DNA from: Aliirhizobium wenxiniae | GTDB lineage: Bacteria; Pseudomonadota; Alphaproteobacteria; Rhizobiales; Rhizobiaceae | Reading direction: 5' to 3' | Length of the DNA stretch: 64,000 bases | Assembly: GCF_014201355.1 (NCBI RefSeq) | Contig: NZ_JACHEG010000001.1 | Coordinates: 682,001-746,000, forward strand | Notes under the pieces: generated by a model | The model's input: the letters and a program-made list of their open reading frames with translations, nothing else | What the model was told of the DNA's origin: nothing | Databases searched by the model: none | Position numbers and translations under genes: made by a program | In this document: positions 20,319 through 27,977 of the stretch, piece after piece | How the letters are laid out: every line of letters begins with the position of its first letter | Numbering within the stretch: position 1 is the stretch's first letter

Positions 20319-21569
20319 ATGGCAGATATCGTCGAAGAACGTGGCTTGCAGCGCAACCGCAAGCTCAAGGACGCCCTCCTCCAGCACAAGGCCATGTCAC
20401 CACACGGCCTTTCCGAGCGCCTCTTCGGCCTGCTCTTCTCCGGCCTCGTATACCCCCAGATCTGGGAGGACCCTGCGGTCGACATGGACGCGATGGAACT
20501 GTCGGAAGGACATTCGATCGTCACCATCGGATCGGGCGGCTGCAACATGCTGGCTTACCTCTCACGCTCGCCGAAGAGCATCGACGTTGTCGACCTCAAT
20601 CGTCACCACATCGCTCTCAACCGTCTCAAGCTTGCGGCTTTCAAACACCTGCCGGCCCATGCCGACGTCGTCCGTTACCTCGGAATGGATGGCCTGAAGT
20701 CCAACAGTTCGGCGTTTGACGACCATATAGCCCGCAACCTCGACGAACAGACGCGCGCCTATTGGCAGAAGCGCTCGCTGGCGGGGCGCCGGCGCGTCGA
20801 GGTCTTCAACAGGAACATCTATCGCACCGGCCTGCTCGGCCGCTTCATCGCCATCGGCCATATCATTGCCCGTCTCCATGGCGTCGATCTGAAGGAATTT
20901 GCCAAGGCACGTTCGCTTCGCGAACAGCGTCAGTTCTTCGACGCCAATATCGCTCCGCTTTTCGACCGCCCGCTGATCCGCTTCGTCACCAGCCGCAAAA
21001 GCTCGCTCTTCGGCCTCGGCATTCCGCCCCAGCAATATGACGAGCTCGCCAGCCTCGCACCGAACGGCTCGATCGCGCCCGTCTTGCGCGAGCGGCTGGA
21101 AAAGCTCGCCTGCCACTTCCCGCTGAACGACAACTATTTTGCCTGGCAGGCCTTTGCGCGCCGTTATCCGCGTCCCGAAGAGGGCAACCTGCCCGACTAT
21201 CTGCGTGCGGAAAACTACAAGGCAATCCGGCAGAATACCGATCGCGTCACCGTCCATCATGAAAGCGTCACCGTCCTTCTGGCACGCAAGCCGGCCGGCT
21301 CGGTCGATCGTTTCGTGTTGCTCGATGCCCAGGACTGGATGACCGACGATCAGCTCAACGCGCTCTGGAGCGAAATCAATCGCACTGCCGCGCCCGGCGC
21401 GCGGGTCATCTTCCGTACCGCCGCCGAAAAGAGCGTCATAGAAGGCCGCATCGCCGATACGCTTCGGCAGGAATGGACCTATCTCGCAGAGCGTTCCGCC
21501 GAACTGAACCTGCAGGATCGCTCTGCCATCTACGGTGGCTTCCACATTTACGTGAAGGCCGGCCAGTGA
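20319..21569 (+). CDS. btaA: S-adenosylmethionine:diacylglycerol 3-amino-3-carboxypropyltransferase BtaA
   Basis: First enzyme of betaine lipid (DGTS) synthesis: it moves the aminocarboxypropyl group of SAM to diacylglycerol to give diacylglyceryl-homoserine. The product of about 416 residues begins MADIVEERGLQRNRKLKDAL and contains the SAM-binding segment IVTIGSGGCNMLAYL with VDLNRHH 20 residues later, as in the DUF3419/BtaA family. AGGA lies 6 nt before the ATG at 20319. btaB follows with a GTGA overlap. In Sinorhizobium the pair is induced by phosphate starvation; I could not identify a clear Pho box upstream here. Confidence 0.94.
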   Translation: MADIVEERGLQRNRKLKDALLQHKAMSPHGLSERLFGLLFSGLVYPQIWEDPAVDMDAMELSEGHSIVTIGSGGCNMLAYLSRSPKSIDVVDLNRHHIALNRLKLAAFKHLPAHADVVRYLGMDGLKSNSSAFDDHIARNLDEQTRAYWQKRSLAGRRRVEVFNRNIYRTGLLGRFIAIGHIIARLHGVDLKEFAKARSLREQRQFFDANIAPLFDRPLIRFVTSRKSSLFGLGIPPQQYDELASLAPNGSIAPVLRERLEKLACHFPLNDNYFAWQAFARRYPRPEEGNLPDYLRAENYKAIRQNTDRVTVHHESVTVLLARKPAGSVDRFVLLDAQDWMTDDQLNALWSEINRTAAPGARVIFRTAAEKSVIEGRIADTLRQEWTYLAERSAELNLQDRSAIYGGFHIYVKAGQ

Positions 21570-22222
21570 GCGCCGGCGCAACGACGGAAACTCACGCCGC
21601 CCATATGGACAGGATGTACCGCTACCAGCGGCATATCTACGACCTGACGCGGAAATATTACCTCTTCGGCCGCGACAGGGCGATTGCAGGCCTGAACGCG
21701 ACCGACAGCACAAGCATTTTGGAAGTCGGCTGCGGCACCGGCCGCAATCTGGTCCTGACCCGCCGCCATTATCCGACGGCAAGGCTCTACGGCCTCGATA
21801 TCTCTGCCGAGATGCTGCAGACGGCGCGTAACAATCTGGCCGGCGGCACACAGCAGCCGACCTTGATCGTCGCCGACGCCACGACCTTCCGTCCGGAGGA
21901 TTTCGGCGTGAGCGGTTTCGACCGCATAATGATCTCCTACGCCGTTTCGATGATCCCGGCCTGGGAGGATGCGATCACGGCCGCGCTGGCTGGCCTCAAT
22001 CCGAAAGGCTCACTGCATATCGTCGATTTCGGCCAGCAGGAACGGCTTCCCCGCTGGTTCCGCGGCATGCTTCAAGCCTGGCTGCGCCGTTTTCACGTCA
22101 CCCCGCGGGCCAATCTTCGCGAAGTGCTGCAGGCAAGGCTCGACGGAGCCAATGCAGATATGACCTTCGAGGATATCGGGCGCGGTTATGCCTGGCACGC
22201 GGTGATCCGCAAGCGAGGCTGA
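21566..22222 (+). CDS. btaB: S-adenosylmethionine:diacylglycerylhomoserine N-methyltransferase BtaB
   Basis: Methylates the homoserine head group three times to give the betaine lipid DGTS. SILEVGCGTGRNL (about residues 47-59) is the class I SAM loop and the N-terminal HMDRMYRYQRHIYDLTRKYYL segment is characteristic of BtaB. The GTG at 21566 overlaps the btaA stop (GTGA) and gives 218 residues; the ATG at 21605 is an alternative. Adjacent btaA supplies its substrate at the inner membrane. Confidence 0.93.
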   Translation: MSAGATTETHAAHMDRMYRYQRHIYDLTRKYYLFGRDRAIAGLNATDSTSILEVGCGTGRNLVLTRRHYPTARLYGLDISAEMLQTARNNLAGGTQQPTLIVADATTFRPEDFGVSGFDRIMISYAVSMIPAWEDAITAALAGLNPKGSLHIVDFGQQERLPRWFRGMLQAWLRRFHVTPRANLREVLQARLDGANADMTFEDIGRGYAWHAVIRKRG

Positions 22223-22353
22223 CGCACTCGTTATCCGACGGATCATTTCACCTTACCCAATCTCGACGGCACTATGGTAAACGGAAAGTTCGAATGCCGT
22301 GCGGCCTGATTCCGGTCGATAGCGGCATCCTTGCAGCTCAGACCGGATCCATT

Positions 22354-23136
22354 ATGCCGCGCACGCTTCTCGCCCTTCTTCTGACCGCCGCAATGGCGAG
22401 CTCCTGCACGTCCACCAGCGACCTCATGGACACGGCCTCGATCAGCGGCACGAAGTTCAAGGACAATGATCCGCAGAATTTCGGCCGCAACCATCCCGGT
22501 CGGCATGAAGTGCACGGCATCGACCTGTCGAAATGGAACGGCACCGACATCGATTGGCAGACGGTCAGAAAGTCCGACGTCGCCTTCGTCTTCATCAAGG
22601 GAACGGAAGGCAAGGACCGTATCGATCCGGCATTCCGGACTCATTGGCAGGGGGCAGCGCGCGCCGGCATTCCGCATTCCGCCTATCATTTCTACTATTT
22701 CTGCTCGACGCCGGAGGATCAGGCCGACTGGTTCATTGCCAATGTGCCGAAGGAAGCCAACATGCTTCCGCCGGTTCTGGACATGGAATGGAACCCCGCC
22801 TCACCGACCTGCAAGCTGAGGCCCGATGCGGCAACGGTGCGTGACGTGATGCGGCGTTTCATGGCCCGTATCGAAGCCCACTACGGCCGCAAGCCGATCA
22901 TCTACACCTCGGTCGATTTCCACCGCGACAACCTCGTCGGCGCGTTCAATGACTATCATTTCTGGGTCCGCTCGGTGGCAGCGCATCCAAGCGAAATCTA
23001 TACCGGCCGCAAATGGGCCTTTTGGCAATATACCGCCACCGGCGTAGTGCCGGGCATAAAGGGCGAAACAGACATCAACGTCTTTTCCGGCAGCACCAGA
23101 AACTGGAGCGCCTGGGTCGCCGCTGCCAACGACTGA
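22354..23136 (+). CDS. GH25 muramidase, predicted lipoprotein
   Basis: Glycoside hydrolase family 25 (Chalaropsis-type lysozyme) expected to hydrolyse the MurNAc-GlcNAc bond. The family pattern is clear: HGIDLSKWNGTDIDW at the start of the domain, FIKGTEG, YHFYYF, the catalytic pair in VLDMEW, and a late FWQYTATG. The N-terminus is a signal sequence ending AMASSC, compatible with lipoprotein processing. The ATG at 22354 is preferred to the longer frame because it puts the signal at the N-terminus. About 260 residues. Confidence 0.9.
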   Translation: MPRTLLALLLTAAMASSCTSTSDLMDTASISGTKFKDNDPQNFGRNHPGRHEVHGIDLSKWNGTDIDWQTVRKSDVAFVFIKGTEGKDRIDPAFRTHWQGAARAGIPHSAYHFYYFCSTPEDQADWFIANVPKEANMLPPVLDMEWNPASPTCKLRPDAATVRDVMRRFMARIEAHYGRKPIIYTSVDFHRDNLVGAFNDYHFWVRSVAAHPSEIYTGRKWAFWQYTATGVVPGIKGETDINVFSGSTRNWSAWVAAAND

Positions 23137-23298
23137 CTGTCAGCCCGATGAGATCGTAGCGCTGTCCCCATACCTATCACTGGCAATGTGAATGCGACTG
23201 CGCTAAATAGCCGGCTGCCGCCGCACTCAAGGGTACGTGCGGCACATATTTCTACATTGATCATCCCCAGACACGTCACAGATCGCCAGGATCGCCCT

Positions 23299-24519
23299 AT
23301 GTCATTTCTCGACAGCCGCAGCTTTGCCCTTGCAGCCCTTATCGCCGGAGGGCTCGCAGTCCCCGCATTCGCCCAGACGCCTTCCACGACAACCGGTCCC
23401 GGCCCCGCCTGCGGCGGCGACCTGACCGCGTTTTTGGCCGGTGTGAAGCAGGAAGCAGTCTCCAAGGGTATTCCAGCCTCGGCGGTGGACGAAGCCCTCG
23501 CTGGCGCGCAGATCGACCAGAAGGTTCTCAGCCGCGACCGCGCCCAGGGCGTCTTCCGCCAGACTTTTCTCGAATTCTCGCAGCGCACGGTCAGCCAGGC
23601 CCGCCTCGATATCGGCCGCCAGAAGCTCAAGCAGCTTGCCGATGTTTTCTCTCGTGCGGAAAACGAGTTCGGCGTACCCGCAGGCGTAATCACCGCATTC
23701 TGGGCGATGGAAACCGATTTCGGCGCTGTTCAGGGCGATTTCAACACCCGCAATGCGCTGGTCACCCTCTCGCACGACTGCCGCCGCCCGGAACTCTTCC
23801 GTCCGCAGCTGATCGCCCTGATCGAGATGGTGCAGCATGGCGACCTCAACCCGTCGACCAATACCGGCGCATGGGCTGGCGAGATCGGCCAGGTCCAGAT
23901 GCTTCCGGAGGATATCATCGCTCAAGGTGTCGATGGCGATAACAGCGGCCATATCGACGTCAAGGGCAGCGCACCGGATGCGGTTCTGACAGCCGCGAAA
24001 TTCATCCAGAGCATGGGATGGAAGAAGGGCGAACCCTGGATCCAGGAAGTCACGCTGCCGGAAAATCTCCCCTTCGAGAAATCTGGCCTCGGCAACGAAA
24101 TCCCGGCCAGCGAATGGTTCTCCTACGGGGTTACCCCGCGGGATGGCGACACGAAATTCGGCAACCTGCCGGCAGCTCTCATCCTGCCGCAGGGACGCAA
24201 GGGACCGGCCTTCCTGACCTATCCGAACTTCGGCATTTATCTGCAGTGGAACCAGTCGTTCATCTATACGACCTCTGCTGCCTATTTCGCCACCCGCCTT
24301 ACCGGTGCACCGCCCTACCAGAAGACCACCCCGGAACAGGGTCTTGACGTAGAGGCGATGAAGCAGCTGCAGACCAAACTCGATGCTCACGGCCACGATG
24401 TCGGCAAGATCGACGGCATTCTAGGCTCAGGCACCCGCCAGGCGGTCCAGAAGGAGCAGGCGCGTCTCGGCATGCCTGCCGATGGCTGGCCGACACAGGC
24501 GCTGCTTCAGGCGCTGTAA
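23299..24519 (+). CDS. MltB-family lytic murein transglycosylase with C-terminal PG-binding domain
   Basis: Secreted lytic transglycosylase. Order: signal peptide ending AVPAFAQ (about residues 1-26), the MltB/SLT_2 domain with the catalytic Glu in FWAMETDFGA and the GQVQMLPEDI segment, then a PG_binding_1 domain (QLQTKLDAHGHDVGKIDGILGSG). The ATG at 23299 is at the signal peptide; the frame is open to 23188 but the extra residues look non-coding. About 406 residues. A strong terminator follows. Confidence 0.92.
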   Translation: MSFLDSRSFALAALIAGGLAVPAFAQTPSTTTGPGPACGGDLTAFLAGVKQEAVSKGIPASAVDEALAGAQIDQKVLSRDRAQGVFRQTFLEFSQRTVSQARLDIGRQKLKQLADVFSRAENEFGVPAGVITAFWAMETDFGAVQGDFNTRNALVTLSHDCRRPELFRPQLIALIEMVQHGDLNPSTNTGAWAGEIGQVQMLPEDIIAQGVDGDNSGHIDVKGSAPDAVLTAAKFIQSMGWKKGEPWIQEVTLPENLPFEKSGLGNEIPASEWFSYGVTPRDGDTKFGNLPAALILPQGRKGPAFLTYPNFGIYLQWNQSFIYTTSAAYFATRLTGAPPYQKTTPEQGLDVEAMKQLQTKLDAHGHDVGKIDGILGSGTRQAVQKEQARLGMPADGWPTQALLQAL

Positions 24520-24543
24520 GCTCGGAAATTGACCCCATGACAC

Positions 24544-24576
24544 AAAACGGGTGGCGATCTGATCGCCGCCCGTTTT
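24544..24576 (+). terminator. Rho-independent terminator after the MltB-type gene
   Basis: AAACGGG-(T)-GGCGATC pairs with GATCGCC-(G)-CCCGTTT, followed by T residues, about 25 nt after the stop at 24519. Confidence 0.8.
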
Positions 24577-24613
24577 ATCTTCTGCCTCTTGAGCCAGCAC
24601 GAAGAGCATCCGG

Positions 24614-25528
24614 ATGACATCAGCGACACCTCGATTGACACCACTTGCCTGGGCCTTGCTCTTCCTTCTCGGTCTTCTGTGGGGCGGCTCCTTTTTCTTC
24701 GCCCGCATCGCCGTCCACGAAGTCCCGCCCTTCACGCTGGTTCTGCTGCGCCTCGGCATTGCAGCTCTTGCGCTTCACATCTATCTGCGCGGCCGCTTCG
24801 GCACCTATTCGATCCTGAAGGAACACTGGCGCTCGTTCCTGATCCTCGGCTTTATCAACAACGCCCTGCCCCACACGCTGATCTTCTTCGGTCAGACCGA
24901 GATCGGCGCGGGCCTTGCCTCCATTCTCAACGCCACCACGCCGATCTGGACGGTGATCATCGCCAACCAGTGGACTGCGGACGAAAAGCTGACAGGCGCA
25001 AAACTTGCGGGCTGCGCGGCAGGCCTTGCCGGCACCTGCATCCTCATCGGTCCGAGTGCGATGACAGCCAGCGCCGCCCCGCTCTGGGCGCTCATCCTTC
25101 CGGTCATGGCGGCGATCTCCTATGGCGTGGCCGGAACCTACGGCAAGCGTTTTCGCGGCATTCCAGCCCCGGTGACGGCCGCAGGCCAGTTGACCGCCTC
25201 CAGCCTCATCATGCTGCCGGTCTCGCTGATTGCCGACCAGCCCTGGACGCTGGCGACACCCTCCACGCACGCAATCGCGGCCATCATCGCCCTGGCCCTT
25301 CTGTCGACCGCACTCGGCTACCTGATCTACTTCAGGATCCTCTCGATCGCGGGGGCAACCAACACCTCGCTTGTCACCCTTCTCGTGCCGCCGAGCGCTA
25401 TCCTGCTGGGAGCTCTCTTCCTCGGAGAACGCCTCGCAATGACCGACCTTGCTGGCATGGCCGTCATCGGTTTCGGCCTCGTTCTGCTCGACGGACGAAT
25501 CCTTCGCATGCGCAAAAAGACTGTTTGA
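24614..25528 (+). CDS. DMT-superfamily (EamA) transporter
   Basis: Ten hydrophobic segments in two five-helix repeats, the EamA arrangement. Typical motifs are LLGLLWGGSFFFARI in helix 1 and LLVPPSAILLGALFLGE near helix 9. Such proteins export or import small metabolites; the substrate cannot be read from sequence. It stands alone between two terminators, so probably has its own promoter. 304 residues from the ATG at 24614; the ribosome site is weak. Confidence 0.88.
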   Translation: MTSATPRLTPLAWALLFLLGLLWGGSFFFARIAVHEVPPFTLVLLRLGIAALALHIYLRGRFGTYSILKEHWRSFLILGFINNALPHTLIFFGQTEIGAGLASILNATTPIWTVIIANQWTADEKLTGAKLAGCAAGLAGTCILIGPSAMTASAAPLWALILPVMAAISYGVAGTYGKRFRGIPAPVTAAGQLTASSLIMLPVSLIADQPWTLATPSTHAIAAIIALALLSTALGYLIYFRILSIAGATNTSLVTLLVPPSAILLGALFLGERLAMTDLAGMAVIGFGLVLLDGRILRMRKKTV

Positions 25529-25762
25529 AGCAGTGCGAAAGAGCCTTTTCACTCACGGAAAATAACGCTCATTAACAGACAAATAGATGAATTTAACGCA
25601 TGGGAAAGCTTCGTTAATTTCGATTATTTCAAATAAAATCAATCAGATATATCAAAAACAAAATCCTAACGCGGCTTCATCACTGCGTTGCAGCACAAAA
25701 TTCCGCTTTCCATTTGACACAGAACCGACATAAAATCGGACCGTCAACGCAAGGAGGCAGAC
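25529..25762. other. AT-rich intergenic region before a small membrane peptide
   Basis: This stretch is far richer in A and T than the surrounding DNA, especially 25570-25670. It contains TTGACA near 25715, but no -10 box at normal spacing is clear. It presumably holds the promoter of the small peptide gene at 25763. Confidence 0.45.
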
Positions 25763-25840
25763 ATGGGACGTACATACCCCCTCAATCTCCTGGTAGTCGG
25801 TGCTGCATTTGCATTCATAGCCTCGATGCTCTTCATCTAG
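25763..25840 (+). CDS. 25-residue predicted membrane peptide
   Basis: The frame encodes MGRTYPLNLLVVGAAFAFIA followed by SMLFI and a stop. AAGGAGG at 25751-25757 stands 5 nt before the ATG, a near-ideal ribosome site, and a strong terminator follows at 25901. The peptide is essentially one hydrophobic helix with a short N-terminal basic end. I do not recognise it. The ribosome site and isolation between strong signals support translation; with so few residues, coding statistics cannot help. Confidence 0.55.
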   Translation: MGRTYPLNLLVVGAAFAFIASMLFI

Positions 25841-25900
25841 GCCAAAAGACTACCGGTCGTATCTTGCATCCATGAACGTTTGATATGGACCTGAATTTCG

Positions 25901-25932
25901 AAAGGCGCATGTTCCCCGGAACATGCGCCTTT
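25901..25932. terminator. Bidirectional terminator between small peptide gene and metF
   Basis: AAAGGCGCATGTTCC and its exact complement around a CCGG centre, with A and T runs at the two ends. It can serve the plus-strand peptide gene and minus-strand metF (stop at 25953). Confidence 0.8.
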
Positions 25933-25952
25933 CATTTATTCCAGTCCAAGCT

Positions 25953-26843
25953 TCAGGCCGCAGCCTTACGCATTCCCGGCTTGTAGCCGATATTGTCCAG
26001 CACGGCGGAAACGAGCGGCGAACGGTTCATCGTGTATAGATGAATATGGTTGAAACCGTTGCGGCCGAGTTCTTCGATCTGCTCCGCAGAAACTTCGGCT
26101 GCGACCTTGGCCCGATCATCCGGCTTGTCGTCCAGCCCTTCGAACCGATCATCGAGAAAACCTGGAATGGTCGCGCCGCAGCGTTTTGAAAAGCGCTTGA
26201 GCTGCGTCAGGTTCTGGATCGGCATGATGCCGGGAATGACCGGAATGCTCACACCGGCCGCAGCGACCTCATCCATGTAGCGGAAGAAGACGTCATTATC
26301 GAAGAAGAATTGGGTGAGCGCACGGTGCGCGCCGGCATCAGCCTTCTGCTTCAAGACCGAGATATCGGCCGCCATATTGCGGCTTTCGGGATGTTTTTCC
26401 GGATAGGCTGAAACGGAGATATCGAAATCGCCGTATTCCGCCAACGCCTGCACCAGATCTGCCGTCCGCTGGAAACCTTCTCCATGCGGCAGATAGGTCG
26501 TACCGATTCCGGCAGTCGGATCCCCTCTGAGCGCAACGATCCTGCGCACGCCTGCTGCGCGATATTCCTCGACCACAGCGCGCACTTCATCCTTGGAAGC
26601 ATCAACACAGGTCAGGTGCGCCGCTGTCGGCAGGCTGGTCTTGTCGATGATCCCGGTGACGGCCGAGAGCGTCGGCTCCTTTGTCGACCCACCTGCCCCG
26701 TAGGTCACGGTGACGAATTCCGGCTGAAAGAGCGCCAGACGGTCGACGGTCTCAAACAACTGCGCCTCCATCTCCTCGGATTTCGGCGGGAAGAATTCGA
26801 AAGAAATATCGAATCGCGGGCGTGTCGTGGTCTCGTTCATCAT
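25953..26843 (-). CDS. metF: Methylenetetrahydrofolate reductase MetF
   Basis: FAD enzyme that reduces 5,10-methylene-THF to 5-methyl-THF, the methyl donor used by methionine synthase. The sequence FEFFPPKSEEMEAQLF near the N-terminus, TVTYGAGGS, and LRGDP are MetF signatures. The two adjacent ATGs at 26843 and 26840 are possible; AGGA lies 5 nt before the first. About 296 residues. It follows the ArsR-methyltransferase gene by 7 nt, so the two are almost certainly one transcript controlled by the palindrome at 27867. metH, which uses its product, is in the same window. Confidence 0.96.
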   Translation of the reverse strand: MMNETTTRPRFDISFEFFPPKSEEMEAQLFETVDRLALFQPEFVTVTYGAGGSTKEPTLSAVTGIIDKTSLPTAAHLTCVDASKDEVRAVVEEYRAAGVRRIVALRGDPTAGIGTTYLPHGEGFQRTADLVQALAEYGDFDISVSAYPEKHPESRNMAADISVLKQKADAGAHRALTQFFFDNDVFFRYMDEVAAAGVSIPVIPGIMPIQNLTQLKRFSKRCGATIPGFLDDRFEGLDDKPDDRAKVAAEVSAEQIEELGRNGFNHIHLYTMNRSPLVSAVLDNIGYKPGMRKAAA

Positions 26844-26850
26844 ATTCTTC

Positions 26851-27846
26851 CTAAAATACCGAAATTGCTTCCGCCGGTTCGGCATCGGCCATCAGCAGAC
26901 GGCGATCCTTTGCCAGCCATATCGTGACAGTGAGACCGTCATCTTGTTCCGGCGCAATATCGATCGCTTTTTCGATATCGAGCCCGATCTTTTCCAGCCA
27001 GTCGCCGATGGCCTCGTGAGAGAAACCAAGTCGGACATGGGCATGCTCTTCGCGCAAATGTTCAAGCTTGTGCGGCGCAAGGTCGACGATCAGCAGTCTG
27101 CCGCCCGGCCGCAGGATACGGGCTGCCTCGGCGATCGCAAGTTCCGGCTGGTCAAGGAAATGCAGCACCTGATGAATTGTGACGAGATCGAAATCCTGCC
27201 CGTCGAGCGAGAGGTTTAAGATATCCGCATGACGCACGGACGCTTTCAGGATGCCCGCCTTGTCGAGATTGGCTCTTGCAACGGCCAACATATCGCGGCT
27301 TGCATCGACGCCGATCGCACGACGGTAATGCGGAGCAAGCAGCTTTAGTATCCAGCCTGTGCCCGTGCCTAGATCAAGCAGCGAGTCGATCGGTGAAGGA
27401 CCGATCAGCCGCAAAAGCGCCTGCTCGACAGCAGAATCGCTTGCGTGGAGACGGCGAAGCTCATCCCATTCGGAAGCATTGCGACTGAAATAGGCCTGGG
27501 CGCGTTCAGCGCGTTGATGCTTGACTGCGGAAAGCCGCTCGCCGTCGCGAACCAGAACGGGGTCTTCATTTGCCGAGGCGGCAAGCAATGTCTTGACCAG
27601 AGCGGCAGCCGGACCGTCCTGCGTCAGGCGGAAATAGGCCCAAGCCCCTTCCTGGTAGCGGTCGATCAGCGCATCTTCGTTGAGAAGCTTCAGGTGACGG
27701 GAGATACGCGGTTGTGACTGCCCGAGTATCTCGGTCAGGTCGGTTACCGTCAGGTCGCCTTTTGCCAACAAGGCAAGCAGCCGGAAGCGTGTCGGCTCCC
27801 CGACAGTCTTCAGAACATCAACCAATGTATCGAGTGCTAACGACAT
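26851..27846 (-). CDS. ArsR-family regulator fused to a SAM-dependent methyltransferase domain
   Basis: Residues 1-90 form an ArsR winged helix (LVDVLKTVGEPTRFRLLALL, then the recognition region GQSQPRISRHLKLLNEDALI). Residues 130-330 are a class I methyltransferase with DLGTGTG, VDASRDML and a VTIHQVLHFL strand. No metal-binding cysteine motif of ArsR sensors is seen. The sequence start MSLALDTL at 27846 fits the domain; the longer frame to 27954 would include the palindrome. Being just before metF and behind an operator shared with metH, it is likely the SAM/SAH-responsive repressor of methionine genes (compare SahR of Proteobacteria). Whether the methyltransferase part catalyses or only senses SAM/SAH is unknown. 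Confidence 0.88.
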   Translation of the reverse strand: MSLALDTLVDVLKTVGEPTRFRLLALLAKGDLTVTDLTEILGQSQPRISRHLKLLNEDALIDRYQEGAWAYFRLTQDGPAAALVKTLLAASANEDPVLVRDGERLSAVKHQRAERAQAYFSRNASEWDELRRLHASDSAVEQALLRLIGPSPIDSLLDLGTGTGWILKLLAPHYRRAIGVDASRDMLAVARANLDKAGILKASVRHADILNLSLDGQDFDLVTIHQVLHFLDQPELAIAEAARILRPGGRLLIVDLAPHKLEHLREEHAHVRLGFSHEAIGDWLEKIGLDIEKAIDIAPEQDDGLTVTIWLAKDRRLLMADAEPAEAISVF

Positions 27847-27866
27847 ACACGCTTCCCAGCAATCAA

Positions 27867-27888
27867 GATATAAAGATATCTTTATATC
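27867..27888. promoter_or_regulatory. 22-bp perfect palindrome, probable operator of the ArsR-methyltransferase-metF operon
   Basis: GATATAAAGAT followed directly by its exact complement ATCTTTATATC. It ends 20 bp before the start codon of the ArsR-type gene, so a bound dimer would block transcription. A 17-of-22 match lies upstream of metH at 51103-51124. Assignment to the neighbouring regulator is inference. Confidence 0.8.
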
Positions 27889-27928
27889 GAATACATAGAG
27901 GATGCAAGTCGCCGTCTGATGTTTGCAA

Positions 27929-27951
27929 AAAGGGCGGCAAAGCCGCCCTTT
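27929..27951 (-). terminator. Rho-independent terminator of ettA
   Basis: On the minus strand AAAGGGCGGC-TTT-GCCGCCCTTT followed by TT, 26 nt after the ettA stop. Confidence 0.85.
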
Positions 27952-27977
27952 CAATTCACAGAAATGATTGAAGCGCC

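Noticed and set aside
20562..21851. Minus-strand open frame of 429 codons opposite btaA-btaB.
   Set aside because: Cysteine- and arginine-rich product without recognisable features; the btaA and btaB frames carry the motifs.
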